Program-made: the position numbers and the translations under genes
The notes under the pieces: model-generated
What the model saw: only the letters and a program-made list of their open reading frames with translations
Told to the model about the DNA's origin: nothing
Database searches by the model: none
Shown: piece after piece, positions 24,325 to 31,857 of the stretch
Layout: each line of letters opens with the position of its first letter
Numbering within the stretch: the stretch's first letter is position 1
Source: Pseudomonas fluorescens
Lineage (GTDB): Bacteria; Pseudomonadota; Gammaproteobacteria; Pseudomonadales; Pseudomonadaceae
Reading direction: 5' to 3'
Assembly: GCF_902498065.1 (NCBI RefSeq)
Contig: NZ_CABVIR010000009.1
Coordinates: 186,001 to 250,000, forward strand
Length of the DNA stretch: 64,000 nucleotides

Positions 24325-25392
24325 ATGCTGGACTGGAAGAACCGCGCGGGCAGCGCGCCTGAACGTGCCGCCGAACCGAAATCGGCCACCCGCAGTTACC
24401 TCGGCGGCCTCTTGTTCAGCCGGGCGCTGGCCACACTGATTGGTCTTTATCTGCTGGTCGCGATTGCGCTGGGTTGGTATTGGAGCCAGGAACCGGCGCT
24501 GTTCCCGGTCCAACAGAACGCCCAACTGGCGGCTGAAAAAGAAGGCAAGCAGATGGTCATCGGCTACACCACGGTCGAAACCCTCAAGACCGTTGCCGAT
24601 ACCTTGCTGACCAAACCGGGCGGCTACATCTCCAACGACCGTTTCCCGCCGGGTCTGTGGATGGACAACACGCCGAGCTGGGAATACGGGGTGCTGGTCC
24701 AGGTCCGCGACTTGACGCGGGCGTTGCGTAAAGACTTCGCCCGCTCGCAATCGCAATCGGCCGAAGACTCCGATCTGGCCAAGGCCGAGCCGCGTTTCAA
24801 CTTCGACAATAAAAGCTGGGTGCTGCCCTCCAGCGAGTCCGAGTATCAGGAAGGCATCAGTTCCCTGAGCCGCTATCAGGCGCGCCTGTCCGATCCTTCG
24901 CAGAAAAACGCGCTGTTCTACGCTCGCGCCGACAACCTGAACAACTGGCTGGGCGATGTCGGCACCCGTTTGGGTTCGCTGTCGCAACGCCTGTCGGCCA
25001 GCGTTGGTCGGGTCAAGCTCAACACCGCGCTGAAGACTGAAGTGGTGGCGCCGGGTCAGGTGCCACAGGTTGACGAGGAGATCGTCGAAACCCCGTGGAT
25101 GCAGATCGACAACGTGTTCTATGAAGCTCGCGGTCAGGCCTGGGCCTTGTCCCACTTGCTGCGCGCCATCGAAGTCGACTTCGCCGATGTGCTGGCGAAG
25201 AAGAACGCGACCGTCAGCGTGCGCCAGATCATTCGTGAACTGGAAGCGTCGCAGGAGCCGGTCTGGAGCCCGATGATCCTCAACGGGAGCGGCTTCGGCG
25301 TACTGGCCAACCACTCGCTGGTCATGGCCAATTACATTTCCCGGGCCAACGCTGCAGTGATCGATTTGCGTCAACTGCTCAATCAGGGTTGA
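24325..25392 (+). CDS. DUF2333 family membrane-anchored protein
   Basis: A 355-residue protein of unknown function conserved in Pseudomonas (compare PA4842). After a polar N-terminus there is one membrane helix (ALATLIGLYLLVAIALGW, about 35-53), then a large domain outside the cytoplasm. Recognisable stretches are SNDRFPPGLWMDNTPSWEYG (about 103-122), a serine-rich SRSQSQSAEDSD-like region, and PWMQIDNVFYEARGQAWALS (about 253-272). GAAAGGA lies shortly before the ATG at 24325. The Nudix gene follows after 3 bases, so the two are surely cotranscribed. The function is not known to me. Confidence 0.85.
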   Translation: MLDWKNRAGSAPERAAEPKSATRSYLGGLLFSRALATLIGLYLLVAIALGWYWSQEPALFPVQQNAQLAAEKEGKQMVIGYTTVETLKTVADTLLTKPGGYISNDRFPPGLWMDNTPSWEYGVLVQVRDLTRALRKDFARSQSQSAEDSDLAKAEPRFNFDNKSWVLPSSESEYQEGISSLSRYQARLSDPSQKNALFYARADNLNNWLGDVGTRLGSLSQRLSASVGRVKLNTALKTEVVAPGQVPQVDEEIVETPWMQIDNVFYEARGQAWALSHLLRAIEVDFADVLAKKNATVSVRQIIRELEASQEPVWSPMILNGSGFGVLANHSLVMANYISRANAAVIDLRQLLNQG

Positions 25393-25395
25393 GTC

Positions 25396-25953
25396 ATGGT
25401 CGATAACGCCAAAGAGGCCGCCCACCGTGCAGCCTCGGATGCCGAACAGATCGCCTGGGTCGACGAGCGGGACAACCTGCTCGGCGCACTGGTTCGCTCG
25501 GACCTGCGCGAGCGCGGGCTGATCGGGCGCGGCACCTACATCATGCTGTTCAATTCGGCTGGTGAACTCTGCGTTCACCGGCGCACCCTGAGCAAAGCGA
25601 TTTATCCCGGTTATTGGGACGTGGCAGCGGGGGGCATGGTGCTCGCCAGCGAAACCTACGCCGAGTCGGCCGCCCGCGAGCTCGAAGAAGAGTTGGGCGT
25701 GGGCGGTGTGGAACTCACGGCCCATGATCACTTTTTCTTCGAAGACACCGGCAATCGTTTGTGGTGTTCGGCATTTTCGGCGGTGTGGGACGGGCCGTTG
25801 ATCCTGCAACCGGAAGAGGTGCTCGAGGCGCGCTTTTTGCCAATCGATCAAGTGCTTCGGGAAATCGACGAAAAGCCTTACTGCCCGGACTCTCTGGCCG
25901 CGTTGAAGCGCTATCTCCGGGCTCGTGGCGACGACGTCGCAAAAGAGGCATAA
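25396..25953 (+). CDS. Nudix hydrolase, YfcD-like
   Basis: A 185-residue Nudix enzyme that hydrolyses a nucleoside-diphosphate-linked substrate; the exact substrate is not defined. The domain starts near residue 50 (IMLFNSAGELCVHRR) and the Nudix box appears as GGMVLASETYAESAARELEEELGV (about residues 78-101), with its REXXEE-type core RELEEEL intact for metal binding. The N-terminal region (WVDERDNLLGALVRSDLRER) resembles the IPP-isomerase-like group of Nudix proteins such as YfcD. It lies 3 bases after the DUF2333 gene and precedes the leader of the SUI1 gene, as in PA4840-PA4842. Confidence 0.92.
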   Translation: MVDNAKEAAHRAASDAEQIAWVDERDNLLGALVRSDLRERGLIGRGTYIMLFNSAGELCVHRRTLSKAIYPGYWDVAAGGMVLASETYAESAARELEEELGVGGVELTAHDHFFFEDTGNRLWCSAFSAVWDGPLILQPEEVLEARFLPIDQVLREIDEKPYCPDSLAALKRYLRARGDDVAKEA

Positions 25954-25971
25954 ATTGGCGCCGATTGGCTC

Positions 25972-26000
25972 TTAGCAAGTCGGCTTTTTGCCGTTACACT
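25972..26000 (+). promoter_or_regulatory. Candidate sigma70 promoter of the SUI1-family gene
   Basis: TTAGCA (25972-25977) and TACACT (25995-26000) are spaced 17 bases apart, each matching four of six consensus bases. Transcription would start near 26007, directly before three hairpins and about 124 bases ahead of the GTG start codon. Confidence 0.45.
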
Positions 26001-26016
26001 GCGCGACCTTTTCAAG

Positions 26017-26102
26017 CTGAACCGGCAATTTCTGGTTCAGTAGCGCTGCCCCTGCCTGAGTGGGGCTTCGCGGTCGATGGCACTTGCCCAAGTGCCGCGA
26101 CC
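26017..26102 (+). promoter_or_regulatory. Structured leader with three successive hairpins
   Basis: Hairpin 1: CTGAACC (26017-26023) with GGTTCAG (26034-26040). Hairpin 2: GCCCC (26048-26052) with GGGGC (26062-26066). Hairpin 3: GGTCG and GGCACTTG (26072-26086) with CAAGTGCC and CGACC (26089-26102), a 13-pair stem with a small internal loop and a 2-base loop. They fill the stretch between the candidate promoter and the ribosome site of the next gene. Confidence 0.5.
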
Positions 26103-26130
26103 AGTCTTTGTCCTCCCAAGAGGATTGCCG

Positions 26131-26502
26131 GTGGCCAAAAAAGCCGCATCCTTCGCCGCCCTTGGTGGCCTGGTATTTTCCACCGACGCAGGTCGTCATT
26201 GCCCGGATTGCAGTAAACCGGTGGACGCCTGTATCTGCAAACAGACCGTTATCCCGGCCGGCGACGGCATCGCTCGCGTGCGTCGCGAAAGCAAGGGCCG
26301 TGGCGGCAAGACGGTGACCACCATCACCGGCGTGCCGTTGGCAGAAGACGCGCTCAAGGACCTGGCCACCACGTTGAAGAAACGCTGTGGCACCGGTGGG
26401 GCGTTGAAAGACGGAATCATTGAGATCCAGGGCGATCATGTTGAGCTGCTGTTGGGCGAGCTGATCAAACTCGGTTTCAAGGCAAAGAAGTCCGGCGGCT
26501 AG
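26131..26502 (+). CDS. yciH: SUI1-family translation initiation factor homologue (YciH)
   Basis: A 123-residue protein related to eukaryotic initiation factor eIF1 (SUI1); bacterial YciH is thought to influence start-site choice or act in stress, but its role is not settled. It has a Cys-rich N-terminal segment (CPDCSKPVDACICK) and the SUI1 domain with RVRRESKGRGGKTVTTITGV and CGTGGALKDGIIEIQGDH (about 70-115). The GTG at 26131 (VAKKAASFAALGG) is chosen because AGAGGA lies 5 bases upstream; the longer reading from 26077 would pass through a stable hairpin. It follows an unusual structured leader. Confidence 0.92.
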   Translation: MAKKAASFAALGGLVFSTDAGRHCPDCSKPVDACICKQTVIPAGDGIARVRRESKGRGGKTVTTITGVPLAEDALKDLATTLKKRCGTGGALKDGIIEIQGDHVELLLGELIKLGFKAKKSGG

Positions 26503-26506
26503 CAGC

Positions 26507-26584
26507 CTCTGTGAAAACCACCCTCGGCTTGACCTGGTCCTGATTTGCTTGTGGTCCGGTGTCGCCTACATGGTTTTCACAGAG
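26507..26584 (+). repeat. Perfect 14-base inverted repeat upstream of speA
   Basis: CTCTGTGAAAACCA (26507-26520) and TGGTTTTCACAGAG (26571-26584) are perfect inverted copies separated by 50 bases, right after the stop of the SUI1 gene. The stem has no T-tail. It may be a transcript 3' structure, a protein-binding palindrome or part of a speA leader. Confidence 0.55.
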
Positions 26585-26637
26585 CCTGTTCTGACCGGTT
26601 TCTAAACTCACTGCGGTCAGCGAGGTCTATCCCCTCG

Positions 26638-26666
26638 TTGACGAACCGTCATTTTCATCCTTTAGA
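26638..26666 (+). promoter_or_regulatory. Candidate sigma70 promoter of speA
   Basis: TTGACG (26638-26643) matches the -35 consensus in five of six bases and is followed after exactly 17 bases by TTTAGA (26661-26666), a weak -10. The start would lie near 26673, about 48 bases before the speA ATG. Confidence 0.45.
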
Positions 26667-26720
26667 CTGCGCCGGCCTGAACCCAGGCGACGCTCTATGA
26701 CTTCTTTATAGGGGACTTCA

Positions 26721-28634
26721 ATGTCCGTACGACGCACACGCAAAGACGATGGCAGCCAATGGACAGTTGCGGACAGCCGCAGTGTTTACGGGATTCGCCA
26801 TTGGGGGGCCGGGTATTTCGCGATCAATGACGCCGGTCGCGTCGAAGTTCGTCCGAACGGTCCGACCAGTTCGCCTATCGACCTCTTCGAGCAAGTCGAC
26901 CAGCTGCGCCAGAGCGGCCTGTCCTTGCCATTGCTGGTCCGTTTCCCGGACATCCTGCAAGACCGCGTGCGTCAACTGACCGGCGCCTTCGATTCGAATA
27001 TCGAGCGTCTGGAGTACCAGAGCAAGTACACCGCGCTGTACCCGATCAAGGTGAACCAGCAAGAAGCGGTGATCGAAAACATCATCGCCACGCAGGATGT
27101 TTCCATCGGTCTGGAAGCCGGCTCCAAGCCGGAGCTGCTGGCCGTGCTGGCACTGGCGCCGAAGGGCGGCACCATCGTCTGCAACGGTTACAAGGACCGC
27201 GAGTTCATCCGTCTGGCGCTGATGGGCCAGAAGCTCGGTCACAACGTGTTCATCGTGATCGAGAAAGAGTCCGAAGTCGGCCTCGTGATCGAAGAAGCCG
27301 CCTCGCTGAAGGTCAAGCCGCAGGTCGGTCTGCGCGTGCGTCTGTCGTCGCTGGCATCGTCCAAATGGGCGGACACCGGCGGTGAAAAATCCAAATTCGG
27401 TCTGTCGGCGGCGCAACTGCTGTCGGTGGTCGAGCGTTTCCGCGCGGCCGGTCTGGACCAGGGCATTCGCCTGCTGCACTTCCACATGGGTTCGCAGATC
27501 GCCAACCTGGCGGACTACCAGCACGGCTTCAAGGAAGCGATCCGCTACTACGGCGAGTTGCGCAACCTTGGCCTGCCGGTTGACCACATCGACGTCGGGG
27601 GCGGTCTGGGCGTCGACTACGACGGCACGCATTCGCGCAACGCCAGCTCGATCAACTACGACATGGACGATTACGCCGGTGTCGTGGTCGGGATGCTCAA
27701 GGAATTCTGCGACGCGCAGAGCCTGCCGCACCCGAACATCTTCTCCGAAAGCGGCCGTTCCCTGACCGCGCACCACGCCATGCTGGTGGTGCAAGTCACC
27801 GACGTCGAGAAACACAACGACGACGTGCCGCAGATCGAAAACAAGGAAGCGCTGCCGGAAACCGTGCAGTGGCTGGTTGACCTGCTCGGCCCGACCGACA
27901 TCGAAATGGTCACCGAAACCTACTGGCGCGCCACCCACTACATGAGCGACGTGGCGACCCAGTATGCCGACGGCAAGCTGACCCTGGCTGAAAAAGCCCT
28001 GGCCGAGCAGTGCTACTTCGCCGTGTGCCGTCGCCTGCACAACTCGTTGAAGGCGCGTCAGCGTTCCCACCGTCAGGTGCTCGACGAACTCAACGACAAG
28101 CTGGCCGACAAGTACATCTGCAACTTCTCGGTGTTCCAGAGCCTGCCGGACACCTGGGCCATCGGCCAGGTCCTGCCGATCCTGCCGCTGCACCGTCTCG
28201 ACGAAGAGCCGCTGCGCCGCGCGGTGCTGCAAGACCTGACCTGCGACTCCGACGGCAAGATCAAGCAATACGTCGACGAGCAGAGCATCGAGACCAGCCT
28301 GCCAGTGCACGCACTGAACGAGGGCGAAGACTACCTGCTGGGGATCTTCCTGGTCGGCGCCTATCAGGAAATTCTGGGCGACATGCACAACCTGTTCGGT
28401 GACACCGACTCGGTGAACATCTACCAGAATGCCGACGGCAGCGTGTACCACGCGGGTATCGAAACCCACGACACCATCGAAGACATGCTGCGTTACGTGC
28501 ATTTGTCGCCGGAAGAGCTGATGACCCACTACCGCGACAAGTGTGCCAGTGCGCGCATCACCGCCGCCGAACGCACGCAGTTCCTCGACGCCTTGCGCCT
28601 GGGCCTGACCCGTTCGTCTTACCTGTCTTCTTGA
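26721..28634 (+). CDS. speA: Biosynthetic arginine decarboxylase
   Basis: SpeA decarboxylates arginine to agmatine, the first step of one route to putrescine and spermidine. The 637-residue length is typical. It is a fold III PLP enzyme: the PLP lysine lies in YPIKVNQQ (about 109-116), and further marks are GLEAGSKPELLAVLAL, LLHFHMGSQIANLADYQHGF (about 253-272), DVGGGLGVDYDG (about 291-302) and the FSESGRSLTAHHA stretch (about 341-353). GGGGA lies 6 bases before the ATG. Its place after the SUI1-family gene matches PA4839. Confidence 0.98.
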   Translation: MSVRRTRKDDGSQWTVADSRSVYGIRHWGAGYFAINDAGRVEVRPNGPTSSPIDLFEQVDQLRQSGLSLPLLVRFPDILQDRVRQLTGAFDSNIERLEYQSKYTALYPIKVNQQEAVIENIIATQDVSIGLEAGSKPELLAVLALAPKGGTIVCNGYKDREFIRLALMGQKLGHNVFIVIEKESEVGLVIEEAASLKVKPQVGLRVRLSSLASSKWADTGGEKSKFGLSAAQLLSVVERFRAAGLDQGIRLLHFHMGSQIANLADYQHGFKEAIRYYGELRNLGLPVDHIDVGGGLGVDYDGTHSRNASSINYDMDDYAGVVVGMLKEFCDAQSLPHPNIFSESGRSLTAHHAMLVVQVTDVEKHNDDVPQIENKEALPETVQWLVDLLGPTDIEMVTETYWRATHYMSDVATQYADGKLTLAEKALAEQCYFAVCRRLHNSLKARQRSHRQVLDELNDKLADKYICNFSVFQSLPDTWAIGQVLPILPLHRLDEEPLRRAVLQDLTCDSDGKIKQYVDEQSIETSLPVHALNEGEDYLLGIFLVGAYQEILGDMHNLFGDTDSVNIYQNADGSVYHAGIETHDTIEDMLRYVHLSPEELMTHYRDKCASARITAAERTQFLDALRLGLTRSSYLSS

Positions 28635-28662
28635 GGTAAGGAACCATTCTCGCCGGGTTGTC

Positions 28663-28695
28663 TGAAAATGTTCCGCAAGCTGCGGAAATTTCAGA
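28663..28695 (+). terminator. Hairpin downstream of speA, possible terminator
   Basis: CTGAAA (28663-28668) with TTTCAG (28690-28695) and, inside, TTCCGCA (28672-28678) with TGCGGAA (28682-28688) make a long imperfect stem 29 bases after speA. It lacks a T-run, so termination is not certain. Confidence 0.45.
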
Positions 28696-28867
28696 TGACC
28701 TGGTGCGGCGGTTCTCTATTTTCCAGCGAAACGTCCCACACTCCCGGCTATCAAAGCCATTTGGTCTTCTTTTCGCGTAGGCCATTTCCTAAGTTGTACT
28801 TCGGCACTCTACTCGGCCATGTCTCTCGGCGAGAATCCCCGACCGCCCCTCCTGTAGAGAATCGCCG

Positions 28868-30184
28868 ATGTTCGATCCAGTCAACGAGCCTTCATTTCGT
28901 CTGGACGTAGCCGGTCTGCCCGACCCTTTCGAAGTCCTGGCCTTTACCGGTAGAGAAGCGATCAGCGAGCCCTTTGTGTTCGATGTGGATCTGCTGATCG
29001 ATGATCCGACGCTCGACCTTGCCAGCTTGCTGTACCGTCCGGCCGTTTTGCATTTCGGGCCAGAGGGCAGCGCTTTTCACGGCCAACTGCATGAACTGGT
29101 CCAGCGTGACCATGGTCCGAGCGTCAGGCTTTGCCACGTGCGACTGGGGCCGAAGCTGGCGTGCCTGTCCCAGCGTTTCAGCCAGCGAATTTTCAGCGCG
29201 CTGTCGGTGCCCGAGATCCTCAGCCAGGTGCTTAAGGAGCACGGCATTGCCGGCAAGGACCGACGCTTCGAATTGCTTGGCGATTACCCGCCCCGTGATT
29301 TCTGCACGCAATATCGGGAATCGGATCTGCAGTTTCTCCAGCGCCTGTGCGCCGAGGAACGCCTTCACTACCATTTCGAGCATCAGCCCGATGGGCACTG
29401 TGTGGTTTTTTGCGACGGTCACGGGCATTTTCGCCTCGGCGAAAACGTGGTGTTCGCGGTCGATCAAGTCGCCCCTGCGGTGCGTCAGTTTCAGCGTGAG
29501 GCCGGTCAACGCACGGTGCACAGCGCCGAAGGTTGCACCGACCTGCCGACGCTGCGCAGCGGTCAGTTGATGCCGTTGTCTGGCCATCCGGTCGGCGAGT
29601 GGAATCAGCTGTGGTTGCTGACCCATGTCGAACATCAGGGTAGCCAGGATCAAGTGGCTCCCTACAGCAATCAGATTCGTGCGATTCATGCCGAGGCCTC
29701 CTTCGTCCCGGCCCCTTGTGCGGTGAAACCGCAGATGCACAGTCTGCAACGAGCCTGGGTGGTCGATGTCGATGAACCTCGGCCCGATCCCTCCCGACCG
29801 GTGGCCGTGCAGTTCGACTGGCTCTATCAGGGCGAAGGTGCGACGCCCAGTCATTGCTGGCTGCCGGTGGCGGCTGAACTGGCAGGGCCGACCGCCTCGC
29901 CGCTGAGCGAAGGGACCGAGGTGGTGGTGACCTTCATCGAGGGCGATCCGGATCAGCCGCTGATTTGCGGGTTTCTTCACACGCCGTTGGCAGTCGAAGC
30001 GGTCGAGGAACCCAGCCCGCCTGGGGCCGGCTCAACCCATGAAGGTTTGCTGGAACTCCTGCGCTCGGGCGAGCCCTTGGTGCTGTTGTGTCTGTTGCCC
30101 GGCGGCGGCAGCTTCAGTCACTGCTCGCAGGCGCATTGCACCTGTCGGGCGGCGACGCTGTTCGGCCAGAGTGGTGCTGCATGA
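28868..30184 (+). CDS. vgrG: Short VgrG-family type VI spike protein
   Basis: VgrG trimers form the tip of the type VI needle. The 438-residue protein has the gp27-like base: FEVLAFTGREAISEPFVFDV near the start, ALSVPEILSQVLKEHGI and QYRESDLQFLQRLCAEERLHYHFEH (about 145-175 in parts), then an OB-fold region with PDPSRPVAVQFDW and EGTEVVVTFIEGDPDQPLICGFLH (about 355-375). It then stops within about 65 residues. The long beta-helical needle found in usual VgrGs (600 or more residues) is missing, and the tail is Cys- and Leu-rich (LVLLCLLPGG, CSQAHCTC). Its stop overlaps the start of a DUF4123 adaptor gene. Whether this short form still works as a spike is unknown. Confidence 0.85.
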   Translation: MFDPVNEPSFRLDVAGLPDPFEVLAFTGREAISEPFVFDVDLLIDDPTLDLASLLYRPAVLHFGPEGSAFHGQLHELVQRDHGPSVRLCHVRLGPKLACLSQRFSQRIFSALSVPEILSQVLKEHGIAGKDRRFELLGDYPPRDFCTQYRESDLQFLQRLCAEERLHYHFEHQPDGHCVVFCDGHGHFRLGENVVFAVDQVAPAVRQFQREAGQRTVHSAEGCTDLPTLRSGQLMPLSGHPVGEWNQLWLLTHVEHQGSQDQVAPYSNQIRAIHAEASFVPAPCAVKPQMHSLQRAWVVDVDEPRPDPSRPVAVQFDWLYQGEGATPSHCWLPVAAELAGPTASPLSEGTEVVVTFIEGDPDQPLICGFLHTPLAVEAVEEPSPPGAGSTHEGLLELLRSGEPLVLLCLLPGGGSFSHCSQAHCTCRAATLFGQSGAA

Positions 30185-30963
30185 TTGGCGCAACCCCGCA
30201 ATGGCTGTTGCTGGACGTCCCGAGTGCACCTCAAGCGAGCGCAACACTGCGACAGGCGTTCTCGCAGGCTCAGTGGTTCTGGTTGTTCGAGGGCACCGAA
30301 CTGCAGGCGTTGCGCGAAGACGGCCCGGCACTGGTCGACCTTCGAACGTGCCCGGCGCTGGCCGAGTTGTGCTACAGCAATACGCAGGCCTGGCGTGGCT
30401 TGCTGATTGTCAGCGAGGTGCCGTCATCGCAATTGCTGGCGCATTTACGCCGCATGCTTACCGTGACTTGCGGGCTGCACCATCGGGCCTTGTTGAATTA
30501 TTACAACCCGAACACGGCCAGTTACTTTTTCGACGCCTGCGACGCCCGGGAACTGAGTCGCTGGCTGGGTCCGATCAGCCAGTTGCACTGGTTCGGCGGA
30601 ACTTGGGCCGATCGCGCGATCGGCAGTCAGGGCTGGCAGCAGTTGCTCAACCCGGGGCTCGCCGTCAGCCAGTTGGCGGTCGAAGAATGCCTCAGCCCCC
30701 GTCAGCGCGAAACCCTGCAAACCTGCCTGCTGGAACAGCATGCCTGGCACTGGAGCCAATCCACCGGGACCGATTACAGCCGCCTGTGGTTCCATGTGCA
30801 GGAAGGGCTGGCGCTGGGTTTCAGCGAACGGCCGGTCCTCGATGGCTGGTTATGGCTACGCTTGCAGTACCCCCGCGCATCGCTGGTGCCGCCGTTGTCG
30901 GGGCTGACCCAGCAGGAGCGCCTCGATAGCCTGCGCAATCGGTGGCAGAACGATCAACCCTGA
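30181..30963 (+). CDS. DUF4123 type VI adaptor/chaperone
   Basis: A 260-residue protein of the DUF4123 (Tap/TEC) family, chaperones that load one cognate effector onto VgrG. The N-terminal stretch QWFWLFEGTELQALREDGPALVDL (about 32-55) and the later LLNYYNPNTASYFFDACD (about 102-119) are typical. The ATG at 30181 overlaps the vgrG stop by the ATGA pattern, so both are translated as a pair. Normally the next gene is the effector; here it is a lipoprotein esterase with its own export signal (see findings). A hydrophilic C-terminus (QQERLDSLRNRWQN) closes the protein. Confidence 0.85.
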   Translation: MIGATPQWLLLDVPSAPQASATLRQAFSQAQWFWLFEGTELQALREDGPALVDLRTCPALAELCYSNTQAWRGLLIVSEVPSSQLLAHLRRMLTVTCGLHHRALLNYYNPNTASYFFDACDARELSRWLGPISQLHWFGGTWADRAIGSQGWQQLLNPGLAVSQLAVEECLSPRQRETLQTCLLEQHAWHWSQSTGTDYSRLWFHVQEGLALGFSERPVLDGWLWLRLQYPRASLVPPLSGLTQQERLDSLRNRWQNDQP

Positions 30964-30981
30964 ACACGAGGTTGTGCATTG

Positions 30982-31857
30982 ATGGCGAGCACTTTGCGGC
31001 GACTGTTCAACCTGGCAATCGGCGGGTGTCTGTTGTTCGCGATGACGGCGTGCTCGCCACTGAAATTGCTCAATGCCCTGACCCCCGACGGGAGTTTCGA
31101 CAAGACCGAGGGCATCGCCTACGGTGCTGATCCACGGCAAAAACTCGATGTGTATGTGCCGCGTCATCTAATGGCAAACGCCCCAGTGGTGGTGTTTTTC
31201 TATGGCGGCAGCTGGAACAGCGGGTCCCGCAGCGATTACGGGTTTGTCGGCGAGGCTTTGGCGTCCAGGGGGATTATTGCGGTGCTGGCGGATTATCGGT
31301 TGTATCCGCAGGTGCGTTATCCGCTGTTCCTGGAGGATGGCGCACACGCGGTTGCCTGGACGCACGAACACATTCGGCAGTTTTCCGGGAATCCGCAGCG
31401 GTTGTACCTGATGGGCCACAGTTCCGGGGCGTACAACGCGGCGATGTTGGCGCTGGACCCCGGTCTGCTCGGGGCGGTGGGCTTGTCGCCGCACAACCTC
31501 AGCGGCTGGATCGGTCTGGCGGGACCGTATGATTTTTTGCCGATCAAGAATCCGGACGTACGACCGGTGTTTTTCTGGCCGGATTCACCGCCGCAGTCGC
31601 AACCGATCAATCACGTCAGTCGTGGCGCGCCGCCGGCTTTGTTGATGGCCGCGACAGACGATGATCTGGTCAACCCGACGCGCAACACCGGCGGGCTGGC
31701 ACGCAAGCTGCGCGAGGCGGGCGTGCCGGTGCAGGATCTGTACTTTTCGCGTCCCGGCCACGCCACGCTGGTCGCGACGCTGTCACGACCGATGCGCGGT
31801 CTGGCGCCGGTGCTGGAGCAGATCGCCGCGTTCGTGAAGGCGACGCCGGGTCAGTGA
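30982..31857 (+). CDS. Alpha/beta-hydrolase lipoprotein (esterase)
   Basis: A 291-residue lipoprotein. The signal sequence ends in the lipobox MTAC (Cys near residue 24), so the mature enzyme is anchored in the outer or inner membrane facing the periplasm. The esterase fold shows an oxyanion motif VVFFYGGSWNSGS (about 66-78), the nucleophile elbow LMGHSSGAYN (about 136-145), an acid in AATDDDLVNP and a late His in RPGHATLV, a complete triad. It resembles carboxylesterase/isoprenyl-methylesterase-type hydrolases; the substrate is unknown. It is 18 bases after the DUF4123 gene and overlaps the convergent MATE gene by 7 bases. The ATG at 30982 is preferred to the adjacent TTG. Confidence 0.85.
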   Translation: MASTLRRLFNLAIGGCLLFAMTACSPLKLLNALTPDGSFDKTEGIAYGADPRQKLDVYVPRHLMANAPVVVFFYGGSWNSGSRSDYGFVGEALASRGIIAVLADYRLYPQVRYPLFLEDGAHAVAWTHEHIRQFSGNPQRLYLMGHSSGAYNAAMLALDPGLLGAVGLSPHNLSGWIGLAGPYDFLPIKNPDVRPVFFWPDSPPQSQPINHVSRGAPPALLMAATDDDLVNPTRNTGGLARKLREAGVPVQDLYFSRPGHATLVATLSRPMRGLAPVLEQIAAFVKATPGQ

